A stretch of 64,000 bases of DNA from Acinetobacter calcoaceticus (GTDB lineage: Bacteria > Pseudomonadota > Gammaproteobacteria > Pseudomonadales > Moraxellaceae): positions 3,472,001-3,536,000 of the forward strand of contig NZ_LS999521.1 of assembly GCF_900520355.1 (NCBI RefSeq), given 5' to 3'. Position 1 is the stretch's first letter, and every line of letters starts with the position of its first letter. The position numbers and the translations under genes were made by a program. The notes under the pieces were generated by a model. The model did no database searches and was not told where the DNA came from. It saw only the letters and a list, made by a program, of their open reading frames with translations. Below, piece after piece: positions 19,007 to 28,547 of the stretch.

Positions 19007-19612
19007 TTAGCTGGAGAACACCGCCCCTAACGCTTGCAAATTTTCGCGTTGCTTAATGGTTTCAACATAACGCGTAATGGCAGGATGTGATTCAATCGCC
19101 CCCATTTTCAACTGCCATAATAGCATTGCTCCAACACTGACATCGGCAGCCGTAAACTGTTCACCACATACATATGGGTTAGCTTCACTAAGCCCCTGCA
19201 CTAAAGCTTGGTAAGCATCGTTATAGTCACCATAACCCACAAATATTTTTTGCTCAGGAGATACCTCTATTCCGAGGGCTTTATCAACACCCGCAGCTTC
19301 CCATGGACCCGCCATCACAAATAACCAGCGATAATACAAACCACGTTTAGGGTCATCTAATGCAGGAGCTAAACCTTTTTCGAAAAATTTATCGGCTAAA
19401 TACGCACAGATTGCACCTAACTCGTAAACAACAACATCGCCATCTACCAATACGGGTACTTTTCCAAAAGGATTAATTTTTAGATATTCTGATGATTTCA
19501 TTTCGGTCTTATATGCGACTTCAATACGTTCACATTCAACACCTAATTCGACTAAAAGCCAGTCGACCACAACACCACGTGACTCTTTGTTAGTATAAAG
19601 TTTAAGGCTCAT
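19007..19612 (-). CDS. glutathione S-transferase family protein
   Basis: The 201-residue protein has an N-terminal thioredoxin-like domain (MSLKLYTNKESRGVVVDWLLVELGV, then INPFGKVPVLVDGDVVVYELGAICAYLADKF, containing the cis-Pro loop and the glutathione-contacting E-L/S motif) and an all-helical C-terminal domain with the N-capping box FTAADVSVGAML. The substrate is not predictable. It lies downstream of a WYL regulator in the same direction (49 bp), which may control it. Confidence 0.85.
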   Translation of the reverse strand: MSLKLYTNKESRGVVVDWLLVELGVECERIEVAYKTEMKSSEYLKINPFGKVPVLVDGDVVVYELGAICAYLADKFFEKGLAPALDDPKRGLYYRWLFVMAGPWEAAGVDKALGIEVSPEQKIFVGYGDYNDAYQALVQGLSEANPYVCGEQFTAADVSVGAMLLWQLKMGAIESHPAITRYVETIKQRENLQALGAVFSS

Positions 19613-19661
19613 TTTTATGGCTCCTTGTTTATCGTGGGTCCTAGTCTACAAAACCTCTTTG

Positions 19662-20354
19662 TCAGTTTTTGTCAGTAGTCTGCGATTCTTGCGCCCACCA
19701 CTGCTGAAATAGTTGTTGCTTAAATGATGGGTATAATTCTTGGCTTAAACTCAGCTGTTGAATGCGATCTATTCTAAAATGTCGAAAATCCTGCCTGAGT
19801 TCACACCACGCAGCCAACACAATTTTGTCATTAAAATATCCCAATGCAAAAGGCCACAAGGTTCGAACACTACTTCGTTGCTGTTCATCATGATAATGCA
19901 TCGAAATTTTGACTTGCTGCCGAATGGCTAAACGTACTTGTTCGACTCGATTTTCATCTACTGGTAGCCATGTATTAAACGCTCTTAAGGTCGTTTGCTG
20001 TAATAAATATTGGCGATGTTCGGGTAAAACAGAATTCAATTTAGCTAATACTGATGTAGATGCCGATTGTAACGATTGATCTGGCACACTCTTCAACCAA
20101 TACAGCGCCAAAAAAATAGCTTCGACTTCATTTTCATTGAGCGACATTGGTGGCAATACAATATCTTCTTTAAGCTGAAAACCTATACCTGCCGATGCCT
20201 CAATTTCTACACCCTGCTCACGTAAACTATCAATGTCCCGATAGATACTTCGCACACTAATTCCCATACGCTCAGCAAGAACTTGTGCAGTGATTGGATA
20301 ACGCGCTTCACGAAGTTGTTGTAAAAGATTTAATAGACGAATAGAACGACTCAT
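19662..20354 (-). CDS. YafY-type HTH-WYL transcriptional regulator
   Basis: The 230-residue protein has an N-terminal DeoR-like helix-turn-helix (SRSIRLLNLLQQLREARYPITAQVLAERMGISVRSIYRDIDSLREQG) and a WYL domain (about 135-215: WPFALGYFNDKIVLAAWCELRQDFRHFRIDRI). WYL domains sense nucleic acids or other ligands. I took the ATG at 20354 because AGAAGAG lies five bases before it and the domain starts there. It is 49 bp upstream of the GST gene in the same direction, a common arrangement in which it controls that neighbour (inference). Confidence 0.85.
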   Translation of the reverse strand: MSRSIRLLNLLQQLREARYPITAQVLAERMGISVRSIYRDIDSLREQGVEIEASAGIGFQLKEDIVLPPMSLNENEVEAIFLALYWLKSVPDQSLQSASTSVLAKLNSVLPEHRQYLLQQTTLRAFNTWLPVDENRVEQVRLAIRQQVKISMHYHDEQQRSSVRTLWPFALGYFNDKIVLAAWCELRQDFRHFRIDRIQQLSLSQELYPSFKQQLFQQWWAQESQTTDKN

Positions 20355-20386
20355 TTTTCTCTTCTTATTGTTTTTTAAATTCAAAT

Positions 20387-20406
20387 AAGGGGGAATTATC
20401 CCCCTT
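20387..20406 (-). terminator. G+C hairpin between two minus-strand genes
   Basis: AAGGGGG - AATTAT - CCCCCTT stands out in the AT-rich spacer 14 bases past the HAD stop at 20421. It lacks a strong T tract, so it may be a terminator or an mRNA-stabilising hairpin. Confidence 0.5.
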
Positions 20407-20420
20407 CGTACCGCTTTAAA

Positions 20421-21095
20421 TTACACTAAATCTATAGCAGGTAACTGAGCATAACCGTTTAGGAAGCGATGAAGCTCTTTAACATCTTTGGCAATTGTTA
20501 AAGGCTTGAATTGTTGTAGCACTTCAACCGAATGAACGCCATAACCGACACCAATTCGTGGCATGTTTAAACGCTGGGCCATCTCAAGGTCATAGCTACT
20601 ATCACCAATCATTACAGCACGCTCAACACTCACTCCAGTGACTGTTAAGATTTCTTGCAACATGAGTGGATCGGGTTTCGATCGAGTTTCATTGGCTGCT
20701 CGAGTCACATCAAAAAGATGAGTACTCTGTGTTTTTGCGATTACGCGATCTAACCCACGACGGTTTTTACCCGTTGCAACTGCAAGTTTTAAACCTTGAG
20801 CCTTTAAATCATGTAATAGCTCAGCAACACCATCGAACCATGCGTCATTTGTAGAATTGGCAATATAATGATCGCCATATGCTTTTAAAATTGAATCATG
20901 TAACTCAGGTGCTTCTGGGAATAAGGTTTGCATAACTTCGGGCAAGCCTAAACCAATAATGCTTTTTGCTGCTTCATTGGTTAAAGGCAATTCATGTTGT
21001 TCTGCAGCATGTTGTAAGCTCGCAACAATCTGTCCAACAGAGTTATATAAAGTCCCATCCCAGTCAAAAATAACTAATTCGGTTTTTAGACTCAT
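20421..21095 (-). CDS. HAD-IA family phosphatase, phosphoglycolate-phosphatase-like
   Basis: The 224-residue protein has FDWDGTLYNS (Asp11, Asp13), a helical cap, VATGKNRRGL (motif II), KPDPLMLQEIL (Lys) and VMIGDSSYDLEMA (motif III/IV), the arrangement of the Gph/PpaX subfamily. The substrate is unproven. Its ATG overlaps the rluC stop by four bases (ATGA), so it is translationally coupled to rluC, an order I also recall from Pseudomonas. Confidence 0.85.
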   Translation of the reverse strand: MSLKTELVIFDWDGTLYNSVGQIVASLQHAAEQHELPLTNEAAKSIIGLGLPEVMQTLFPEAPELHDSILKAYGDHYIANSTNDAWFDGVAELLHDLKAQGLKLAVATGKNRRGLDRVIAKTQSTHLFDVTRAANETRSKPDPLMLQEILTVTGVSVERAVMIGDSSYDLEMAQRLNMPRIGVGYGVHSVEVLQQFKPLTIAKDVKELHRFLNGYAQLPAIDLV

Positions 21096-22024
21096 TTTGC
21101 CACTCTCAAAGCCTTTAATAACTGGGTCATATCTTCTGGTAACGGCGCTTCAATTGATGGATAACCCGGAATATCTAAACGCATCGCATGTAAGCATAGA
21201 CGGCGGGCTTCAGGGCCAGTGTACACAGTAGTGTGTCCATATTTATCATCACCAATCAACGGGTGCCCAATGCTTAAACCATGCACACGGATCTGATGAG
21301 TACGACCTGACAAAGGTGACGCATGGATTAATGTTGCATTTTTAAAGCGCTCTGCTACAACCCATTCAGTTTTACTTGGTTTACCATCTTTAGTCACACG
21401 TACACGACGCTCGCCATTTGCCAATTCATACCGCAATAAAGGCGCATCAATCAGTTGTTTATCTAGGCTCACCTGCCCCTTAACAATCGCAGCATAGGTT
21501 TTACGAATTTTGTGCTCACGCAACATATCTTGTAGTTGTTTTAATGTGCTTCGTTTTTTACTAATCATGACCAGACCTGAAGTATCACGGTCAATACGAT
21601 GAATAAGTTCTAAATATTTTTTGCCAGTCGCTGCGCGGAGTGCCTCAATCAAACCATATGCCATACCACTACCACCATGGACAGCAATACCTGAAGGTTT
21701 GTTAACAACTAATAGCCCTTCGTCTTCATAGACAATACGGCTTAATAAGCTTTGTGCTACATTGTCACTGACGGGAGCGGCTGTTTCATCTTTTTGTTCA
21801 TAACGAATTGGAGCAACACGAATCTGATCGCCAATCTCAAGTTTAGTCTCTGCTTTAACACGTTTTTTATTGACTCGAACCTGACTTTCACGAATCAAAC
21901 GATAAATACGACTTTTAGGTACACCTTTTAAACGCGAGAACAGGAAATTATCAATTCTTTGTCCTGCTTGATGTTCATCCACCTCAAACCAAGTGACACT
22001 TTGCCATTGCTGTGTAGAATTCAT
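21092..22024 (-). CDS. rluC: 23S rRNA pseudouridine synthase
   Basis: The 310-residue protein has an N-terminal S4 RNA-binding domain (VDEHQAGQRIDNFLFSRLKGVPKSRIYRLIRESQVRVNKKRVK) and an RluA-type catalytic domain with the active Asp in HRIDRDTSGLV. It also has LSGRTHQIRVH and HPLIGDDKYG. The S4 plus catalytic layout, and the gene order next to rne, point to RluC (positions 955/2504/2580 in E. coli 23S rRNA). It is divergent from rne, with a 721-bp spacer, as in E. coli. Confidence 0.9.
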   Translation of the reverse strand: MNSTQQWQSVTWFEVDEHQAGQRIDNFLFSRLKGVPKSRIYRLIRESQVRVNKKRVKAETKLEIGDQIRVAPIRYEQKDETAAPVSDNVAQSLLSRIVYEDEGLLVVNKPSGIAVHGGSGMAYGLIEALRAATGKKYLELIHRIDRDTSGLVMISKKRSTLKQLQDMLREHKIRKTYAAIVKGQVSLDKQLIDAPLLRYELANGERRVRVTKDGKPSKTEWVVAERFKNATLIHASPLSGRTHQIRVHGLSIGHPLIGDDKYGHTTVYTGPEARRLCLHAMRLDIPGYPSIEAPLPEDMTQLLKALRVAK

Positions 22025-22136
22025 ACTAATATTTAAACCTGAAATTTTGCTAAATTTGATTAATAAATGACCGTTTAGCTTAGTTTTTTCACAAGAAATC
22101 TAAGCTTAGCCCATAGGCAGATGCTGCAAGGTTTGA

Positions 22137-22745
22137 TATAGTCAGCGCACGGATACCGCCGTAAGTGAACATCTAATAGGGAATTTCCCTGATTGAAACC
22201 TCAATCAAAATGATGCTTTCACCATCAGCTCGGATAGGTCCTAAAGAATTATGCCGACGCCGAAGGCTTATTATATCGGCAAAATGACAAACTGTTGCGT
22301 TTAATTCAGTTTGTTCAAAAAAATATGTTACCAACTCTAGTTGGTTATGGAACGTAAACTGATACACATCAGACAAATCGCTCCTTAATGTTGCCTTCAG
22401 GCTAAAGCGTTGATGCATTGGAACTGCCGAAAGCACCGATACGATGAACATTCCGTATCAAACTTCTAAAAAGAAGTCACTTCGCGCACAATGACAGTGA
22501 AAGTCATTAACCAATGTACCGCTCACCCGCCAGTGAAGCACTAAGGAAGTCCGATTTAAAGGTTGAAGCAGTATTGCCTACATCACAGACGAGAATCGAA
22601 GTTCAGGCTAAATGTAGCCGGTAACAGATGACTCAGACCACAAATATTTTGAGATCTGGGAAATGATCCGTCATGTTCGATGTTCGTTCAGAACCTTTAA
22701 GTTTGTGCGATATGTTTGTGTGGGTCACTATTAGGTGTCACACCC
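22137..22745 (+). promoter_or_regulatory. long structured 5' leader of rne
   Basis: The 721-bp space between rluC and rne holds no credible gene but many short hairpins in order: TGATTGA/TCAATCA (22190-22207), ACCAACT/AGTTGGT (22330-22345), ACTTCT/AGAAGT with an AAAA loop (22462-22477), ATGAC/GTCAT (22491-22507). A possible -10 is TATAGT at 22137-22142, which would give a leader of about 600 nt. In E. coli the rne leader is bound by RNase E to repress its own message, and an rne leader motif (rne-II) was reported for Pseudomonadales; I could not fold or match it here. Confidence 0.55.
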
Positions 22746-25700
22746 ATGAAACGTATGTTGATTAATGCAACTCACGCAGAAGAAGTCCGCGTTGCACTTA
22801 TCACTGGTAATCGTCTTTACGATTTTGATTTAGAAAATCGTACCCGAGAACAGAAAAAATCCAATATCTATAAAGGCCATGTAACCCGCGTAGAACCTTC
22901 TTTAGAAGCTGTGTTTGTCGAATATGGCGCAGGCCGTCAAGGCTTTTTGTCTATGCGTGAAATTGCGAACAGCTATTTCCAGGCAGACCCGCGACAAACT
23001 TCAAACATTCGTGAACTCATCACTGAAGGTACTGAATTACTAGTTCAGGTTGAAAAAGAAGAACGTGGTAACAAAGGCGCTGCCCTTTCTACATTCATTT
23101 CACTTGCAGGACGTTATTTGGTTCTTATGCCAAACAACCCGAAAGGCGGTGGTATTAGCCGTCAAATTTCAGGTTCTGTACGTGAAGAATTAAAAGAAAT
23201 TTTAGCTTCTTTAAATTTACCTCGTGGCATGAGCGTTATTGTGCGTACCGCAGGTATTGGCCGTACTCAAGAAGAGTTACAGTTAGATTTACAGCACTTG
23301 CTTGACCTTTGGACACAAATCCAAGGCACAGCAAGTTCTGGCCCGTCTCCAATGCTTGTTCACCAAGAAGCTGGTGTAGTCACTCGTGCTATTCGCGATT
23401 ACTTACGTGATGACGTTGCAGAAATTTTAATTGATAGTGAACAGGCCTATAACGAAGCTTATAACTTTGTTAAAGCAGTAATGCCTCGTCAATTAGACAA
23501 GCTTAAAACTTATACTTTAAATGAGCCATTGTTTGCACATTTTGGTATTGAAAGCCAGATTCAAACTGCTTACGAGCGTGAAGTAAAACTTCCTTCTGGT
23601 GGTTCAATCGTAATTGATCAGACTGAAGCTTTAGTTTCAATCGATATTAACTCTGCGAAATCGACTCGTGGACATGACGTTGAAGAAACTGCACTAAATA
23701 CAAACCTAGAAGCAGCAGAAGAAATTGCTCGCCAACTTCGTCTTCGTGACATTGGCGGTTTAGTTGTGATCGACTTTATTGACATGACTAAAGAACGCAA
23801 CCAACGCATGGTTGAAGCAAAACTTCGTGAAGCAACACAAAGCGACCGTGCGCGCATCCAGTTTGGCCAACTCTCTCGTTTTGGCTTAATGGAAATGAGC
23901 CGTCAACGCTTACGTCCATCACTTGAAGAAGCAACTGGATATGTTTGCCCACGCTGTCATGGCACAGGTATGGTCCGTGACTTACGTTCACTTTCGCTTT
24001 CAATTATGCGTAAAGTCGAAGAAATTGCACTTCGTGAACGTCATGGTGAAGTACAAGTAGAAGTTCCTGTTGAAATTGCAGCGTTCTTACTCAATGAAAA
24101 ACGACATAGCCTTGTTTATTTAGAGCAAACCTCTAGTGTTCGTGTGACTATTTTACCTCACCCACACTTAGAAACACCTCACTATGAAATTCAGTACAAT
24201 CCAGATGGCTTTGCACCATCTAGCTATGAGCGTACTGAAGCAACTCGTTCAAGCGAGAAAGAGTTAGGTTATGAATCTTCTGAATGGCATTTAGAAGAAG
24301 CAGATCATGGCCATGCTCATGCAGCTCCTGCTGCAAACAATGCCACTGCTCAAAAGAAAGTAAATCAATCAGCTCAACCTTCTGCTGCTCAACCAAGCAC
24401 TCAAAAAGCAGCAAGCCCTTGTGCATGGTTAGAGAATCTTTTTGTTCAAAAACAAGCTAAAACTGTTGACCAATCTCGCTCGGCTCAAAATGCTGCTGCG
24501 ACAATTGAACAAATGGTGAATACTGGCGCTGTAAGCCGTGGCCAGTTTGGACAAGTTGTAGTACCAGCAGTTGCTGAAGTTGTTTCGGCGCCATCTAACA
24601 ATGCTTATATTTCGCAATCTCCTGCTAAACAGGAAGTTCGTGAGAATGTTGAAAAAGACGAGAAAGTACAACAACGTCCAAACAACAAAAAACGTAAGCA
24701 CAAAGAGCAACGTGAACAACATCACCATACTCAAGAGCCACAACAGCAGCAGCAACCACAACAGGTTCATGAAGAAGTTGTACAGTTATCACGTCAAGAA
24801 CAACGTGAGTTAAAACGTCAACAAAAACGTCCGCACACTGATCAGCCACATCCACAACAACAAAATGATGGACAACAAACTGAAAATGTCGTGCCGCGTC
24901 GTGACCGTAATAATCAACAACGTCCGAATCGTCCAAATCGCCACCGCGATCCAAGCGTATTGAATGAAAATCAAAATGCGCCGGCGGCACCAGTAATTGT
25001 TGATGAGAAACAAGTTAAGGTTAATCTGATTGATGCTCCAAAGCATGAAGTCATGAATACAGCCTTAGTGATTAATGTTGATCAGGCACAAAGCGAAATT
25101 ATCGCTTTAACTCCTGAGCAGCCTGTTAAAAAACGTACTGAAACAGCACCTGTTGTTGAAGTCGTTCAAGAGTCGGCTCCAGCACCTGTTGCTGTTGTAG
25201 AAGAGGTAGTAACTGCTGAAGCAAAAGAAACTACTCCTCCTTCGGCAGACAACAAAAATCAACCGCAAATTCAACGTGCGAGTAATGACCCTCGCATGCG
25301 TCGCCGTGAACAACGCAACGCAAAACGTGCTAAAGCTGCGGTACCGTCTATTGCCCCATCGCAAATTCCAACTTTGGCGCAATACACAATTGGTAGCTTG
25401 ATTCGTCATGTTTATGGTGAAGACTGCACAGTATTGATTGAACAGTTTGGTTTAGTCCCAACGTTTAATCGTGCATTGCTGAAATTTGCCGAACAGTACG
25501 CAAGCACTCTAGTAACAGAAGTCGCGTCTGATGCTGAAGACAAGAAGCCTGTTACTCGTGATGCAGAGCTTCCAAGCAACAAACCATCACAAGAAGCAGA
25601 GCCTGCGCCTGTACTTGCATTGACGCCACAAAAAGAGTCGACACCACGTGTTGCTAATGATCCACGTGAGCGCCGTCGTTTAGCAAAACTTGCTGCTGAA

Positions 25701-26093
25701 CAAGCTTTTGAGCAAGTTAAACAACAACACTCTGCACCAGAAGAAGCCGCTCCTGTAGCTCCGGTTGTTGAAGAAACTGTTGTTGCTCCTGTTGCTGAAA
25801 CGCAAGCACCTGTTGAGTCAAAACAACAACCGCTTGAGCTTGATCAGGTAACTGAAGTAGCGCAAAGTGAAACAAGCGTAGAAGAAACACCAGCGACAAC
25901 TGTGGTTGAAGCTCCGGCTGTGAAACAACCGAGAGCAAAAGCCAAAGCAGCCACTGAACAAGCTGTAGCACCAGTAGAAGCTAATGCAGAGGTTGAATCA
26001 GAAGATTCTAAGGCTGATCTGGACAAACCAAATCGTCCTCCTCGTCGTCCTCGTGGTCGTCCACCAAAGAAAGCAAATCCTGTAGCTGAGTAA
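22746..26093 (+). CDS. rne: ribonuclease E
   Basis: RNase E is the essential endoribonuclease that starts mRNA decay, matures rRNA and tRNA, and scaffolds the degradosome at the inner membrane. The 1115-residue product has the S1 domain (about 35-120), the 5' sensor and RNase H-like parts, the catalytic [13 protein letters not shown] and VVIDFIDM (Asp300 and Asp343), and the zinc link CPRC (Cys401, Cys404). The C-terminal half (from about 520) is low-complexity: Gln/Pro/Arg-rich and Glu/Ala/Val-rich stretches, as expected for the disordered scaffold, ending in an Arg/Pro-rich tail ([11 protein letters not shown]). Start at 22746 has AGGTG upstream; a longer start at 22716 is disfavoured. Confidence 0.97.
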   Translation: MKRMLINATHAEEVRVALITGNRLYDFDLENRTREQKKSNIYKGHVTRVEPSLEAVFVEYGAGRQGFLSMREIANSYFQADPRQTSNIRELITEGTELLVQVEKEERGNKGAALSTFISLAGRYLVLMPNNPKGGGISRQISGSVREELKEILASLNLPRGMSVIVRTAGIGRTQEELQLDLQHLLDLWTQIQGTASSGPSPMLVHQEAGVVTRAIRDYLRDDVAEILIDSEQAYNEAYNFVKAVMPRQLDKLKTYTLNEPLFAHFGIESQIQTAYEREVKLPSGGSIVIDQTEALVSIDINSAKSTRGHDVEETALNTNLEAAEEIARQLRLRDIGGLVVIDFIDMTKERNQRMVEAKLREATQSDRARIQFGQLSRFGLMEMSRQRLRPSLEEATGYVCPRCHGTGMVRDLRSLSLSIMRKVEEIALRERHGEVQVEVPVEIAAFLLNEKRHSLVYLEQTSSVRVTILPHPHLETPHYEIQYNPDGFAPSSYERTEATRSSEKELGYESSEWHLEEADHGHAHAAPAANNATAQKKVNQSAQPSAAQPSTQKAASPCAWLENLFVQKQAKTVDQSRSAQNAAATIEQMVNTGAVSRGQFGQVVVPAVAEVVSAPSNNAYISQSPAKQEVRENVEKDEKVQQRPNNKKRKHKEQREQHHHTQEPQQQQQPQQVHEEVVQLSRQEQRELKRQQKRPHTDQPHPQQQNDGQQTENVVPRRDRNNQQRPNRPNRHRDPSVLNENQNAPAAPVIVDEKQVKVNLIDAPKHEVMNTALVINVDQAQSEIIALTPEQPVKKRTETAPVVEVVQESAPAPVAVVEEVVTAEAKETTPPSADNKNQPQIQRASNDPRMRRREQRNAKRAKAAVPSIAPSQIPTLAQYTIGSLIRHVYGEDCTVLIEQFGLVPTFNRALLKFAEQYASTLVTEVASDAEDKKPVTRDAELPSNKPSQEAEPAPVLALTPQKESTPRVANDPRERRRLAKLAAEQAFEQVKQQHSAPEEAAPVAPVVEETVVAPVAETQAPVESKQQPLELDQVTEVAQSETSVEETPATTVVEAPAVKQPRAKAKAATEQAVAPVEANAEVESEDSKADLDKPNRPPRRPRGRPPKKANPVAE

Positions 26094-26123
26094 ATCATTT
26101 GCTCAATTGCAGCTAATTTAAAC

Positions 26124-26157
26124 AAACCTAGTCATTTCGATGACTAGGTTTTTTTTG
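26124..26157 (+). terminator. rne terminator with UUCG tetraloop
   Basis: AACCTAGTCAT - TTCG - ATGACTAGGTT followed by a run of eight T. UUCG loops give very stable hairpins. Confidence 0.92.
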
Positions 26158-26284
26158 TTATTTTTAACCAATTAGGTTGATTGCACTAGAAGAAAAGTTT
26201 TAAAAGCATGGTGAACCATGAAAAATACTGTACTTTTGCCAACGCAACCTTTTTTGGATTGATCGAAAAATAAATAGGATTGAT

Positions 26285-28126
26285 ATGAGCCAGACAACAC
26301 AGACCGATATCATTACGCTTGGTGATGTTGCAACAAGACTTCCTAGCTTCATCCCCAAGGTACCCCATATCCTGAATGGTCTTAAACAGGCTTACTTAAG
26401 AACAGCAAATACCCCAACGGGATTGGGTGTAGCTTTTGAAAAAGCTGTTAAGCGAAATCCGCAAGGTATTGCATTATTATTTGAAGATCAAAGTTACTCA
26501 TATGAAGCTTTAAACGAATGGGCTAACCAGATTTCTCATTACTATCTCTCTCTTGGCGCACGTAAAGGTGACGTGATTGCCGTAATGGTTGAGAACCGTT
26601 CTGAACTTATTGCTACTATTGTAGGCTTAGCTAAAATTGGGGTAACTATTGCGCTTGTTAATACCTCTCAAGTAGGTAAGGTTCTCGCTCATAGTATCAA
26701 TCTGGTCAAACCAATTGCCGTCATTGCAGGTGAAGAAGTTCGGGCGGTAATTGATGAAATTCGTCAGGACCTCAATGTTCCTAAAGACCGTTTCCATTGG
26801 TTTGCAGATCAGGCTACCCGTCAAGATGCGGGAATAGCGCCTCAAGGTTATGCCAATCTTGCAATAGAAATTGATCAATTTCCAAAATTTAACCCATCGA
26901 CTACCCAGTCTGTTCATGGGAGCGATGGCCTGTTTTATATTTATACCTCAGGCACTACTGGCTTACCAAAGGCTGTTATTTTCAAACACAGTCGCTGGAC
27001 GCTCGCATATGGCACCTATGGCCACATTTTAAATCTTGGCCCAGATGATGTGATGTATGTAACTTTACCGCTGTATCATGCAACGGGTGTCGTCGTTTGC
27101 TGGTGTGGAGTGATTGCAGGAAGTTCTACCCTTGCAATTCGACGTAAATATTCAACCAGTGCTTTCTGGAAAGATGTTCAGAAATTTAATGCCTCTGCAA
27201 TTGGATATGTAGGAGAGCTTTGTCGCTACTTAATGGACGCTCCTACTACAGAAATTGACCGTGCTCACCGTGTAACCAAAATGATCGGCAATGGCATGCG
27301 TCCAAACATCTGGGATAAGTTCAAACAACGTTTTGGTGTTCAAGAAGTTCTTGAGCTTTATGCATCAAGTGAAGGCAATGTCGGATTTAGTAATATTTTC
27401 AATTTCAATAACACCGTAGGCTTCTCTCCTATGCCCTACGCGGTCATTCAGTTTGATAAAGAAAAGAATGAGCCTGTACGCGATAAAAATGGCTGGTGTA
27501 AAAAAGTTAAAGCAGGTGAAATCGGTTTGCTAGTTGGTAAAATTACCAGTCGTTCGCCTTTTGACGGCTATACAGACCCAGAAAAGAATAAATCTGTGAT
27601 TATGAAAGATATCTTTAAAAAAGGTGACTCATATTTCAACACAGGTGATCTTGTTCGTAATATTGGTTTCCGTCATGCCCAGTTTGTTGACCGCTTAGGA
27701 GATACTTTCCGTTGGAAAGGCGAAAATGTATCTACGACTGAAGTTGAGAACATGGTTTGTGAATATGACAAGATCGCTGAAGCGGTGGTCTATGGTGTAG
27801 AAATTCCAAATACCAATGGTCGTGCTGGTATGGCAGCAATCACACTTGCTGATGGTGCCGAATTAAATGAGTCTGATTTAACAGAAATGGTCACTATATT
27901 TAAAAAATGCCTACCGGCTTACGCAGTACCCGTGTTTTTACGTGTGCAAGCTAAAGTTGAAACAACAGGTACTTTTAAATATCAAAAGAATAAATTGAAG
28001 GAAGATTCGTTTAATCCAGGCAAAACTTCTGAACGTTTACTCGCTTTATTACCTGGTGCGAACAGCTATTGTGATGTCACAACTGAGATTTTTGACAACA
28101 TTCAGGCATATAAATATCGTTTTTAG
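26285..28126 (+). CDS. long-chain fatty-acyl-CoA synthetase, FATP-like
   Basis: The 613-residue enzyme belongs to the adenylate-forming superfamily. It has the AMP-binding signature YTSGTTGLPKAV (about residues 227-240), the ELYASSEGN motif of the very-long-chain acyl-CoA synthetase branch, YFNTGDLVRN and DRLGDTFRWKGENVSTTEVE (hinge/A8), and a C-terminal YQKNKLKEDSFNP with the catalytic Lys. The wording of A8 (RWKGENVSTTEVE) fits FATP/ACSVL-type enzymes rather than classical FadD. It likely activates long-chain fatty acids for degradation or lipid remodelling. ATG follows AATAGGATTGAT. It stands alone downstream of rne. Confidence 0.88.
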   Translation: MSQTTQTDIITLGDVATRLPSFIPKVPHILNGLKQAYLRTANTPTGLGVAFEKAVKRNPQGIALLFEDQSYSYEALNEWANQISHYYLSLGARKGDVIAVMVENRSELIATIVGLAKIGVTIALVNTSQVGKVLAHSINLVKPIAVIAGEEVRAVIDEIRQDLNVPKDRFHWFADQATRQDAGIAPQGYANLAIEIDQFPKFNPSTTQSVHGSDGLFYIYTSGTTGLPKAVIFKHSRWTLAYGTYGHILNLGPDDVMYVTLPLYHATGVVVCWCGVIAGSSTLAIRRKYSTSAFWKDVQKFNASAIGYVGELCRYLMDAPTTEIDRAHRVTKMIGNGMRPNIWDKFKQRFGVQEVLELYASSEGNVGFSNIFNFNNTVGFSPMPYAVIQFDKEKNEPVRDKNGWCKKVKAGEIGLLVGKITSRSPFDGYTDPEKNKSVIMKDIFKKGDSYFNTGDLVRNIGFRHAQFVDRLGDTFRWKGENVSTTEVENMVCEYDKIAEAVVYGVEIPNTNGRAGMAAITLADGAELNESDLTEMVTIFKKCLPAYAVPVFLRVQAKVETTGTFKYQKNKLKEDSFNPGKTSERLLALLPGANSYCDVTTEIFDNIQAYKYRF

Positions 28127-28198
28127 TTCATTTTTTAGCTAAACAAGAGAAAATCGTGCTTTTTATAGGCAATCATGCAAATGTTTTTGATTTACCTC

Positions 28199-28226
28199 TT
28201 GTGTTAGTTGAATAACTTGCTAAAAT
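28199..28226 (+). promoter_or_regulatory. putative promoter of the tRNA-Lys pair
   Basis: TTGTGT (28199-28204), 16-base spacer, TAAAAT (28221-28226). Transcription would begin near 28233, giving a leader of about 78 nt that contains a 9-bp perfect hairpin CATTCAAAC/GTTTGAATG (28282-28302) just before the first tRNA. Confidence 0.4.
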
Positions 28227-28310
28227 ACGCGACATCAAAACAAAGGTGGTGTTAGAAAACTTTTAGTTATCTTGCACTTCACATTCAAACATTGTTTGAA
28301 TGTTTGTTCA

Positions 28311-28386
28311 GGGTCGTTAGCTCAGCTGGTAGAGCAGCGGACTTTTAATCCGTTGGTCCCGCGTTCGAATCGCGGACGACCCACCA
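28311..28386 (+). tRNA. tRNA-Lys (anticodon UUU), first copy
   Basis: The 76-base cloverleaf has acceptor arms GGGTCGT/ACGACCC, D-loop TAGCTCAGCTGGTAGA, anticodon TTT at 28344-28346 flanked by T33 and A37, T-arm GTTCGAATC and an encoded CCA end. It reads Lys codons AAA and AAG. Confidence 0.97.
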
Positions 28387-28408
28387 CTTATCTGTTTTGA
28401 ACCTATTT

Positions 28409-28484
28409 GGGTCGTTAGCTCAGCTGGTAGAGCAGCGGACTTTTAATCCGTTGGTCCCGCGTTCGAATCGCGGACGACCCACCA
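28409..28484 (+). tRNA. tRNA-Lys (anticodon UUU), second identical copy
   Basis: This is identical over all 76 bases to the copy 22 bp upstream, including the encoded CCA. The pair is probably one transcript ended by the hairpin at 28491. Confidence 0.97.
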
Positions 28485-28490
28485 AATTCT

Positions 28491-28520
28491 AAAAAGCCTC
28501 TCACTGCGAGAGGCTTTTTT
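28491..28520. terminator. terminator of the tRNA-Lys transcript
   Basis: AAAAAGCCTCTC - ACTGC - GAGAGGCTTTTTTT; also positioned to end the convergent LysR gene at 28548. Confidence 0.9.
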
Positions 28521-28547
28521 TATTGTTATCTTATTTTAATTTCATGA

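Noticed and set aside
22173..22451. 92-codon ORF on the minus strand in the rne leader
   Set aside because: It overlaps several hairpins of the leader, has no ribosome binding site and no recognisable protein features.
24721..24960. CAA/CAG-rich stretch in rne as a possible repeat array or CRISPR
   Set aside because: It is in-frame low-complexity coding sequence for the Gln-rich RNase E scaffold, without regular spacers.
24625..24990. Long ORFs antisense to the low-complexity part of rne
   Set aside because: Their His/Val/Asp-rich or Leu-rich composition is a by-product of the Gln/Pro/Arg and Glu/Ala/Val repeats on the coding strand.
28199..28310. tRNA genes as a possible phage or island attachment site
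   Set aside because: No integrase and no direct repeat of the tRNA 3' end outside the pair itself.
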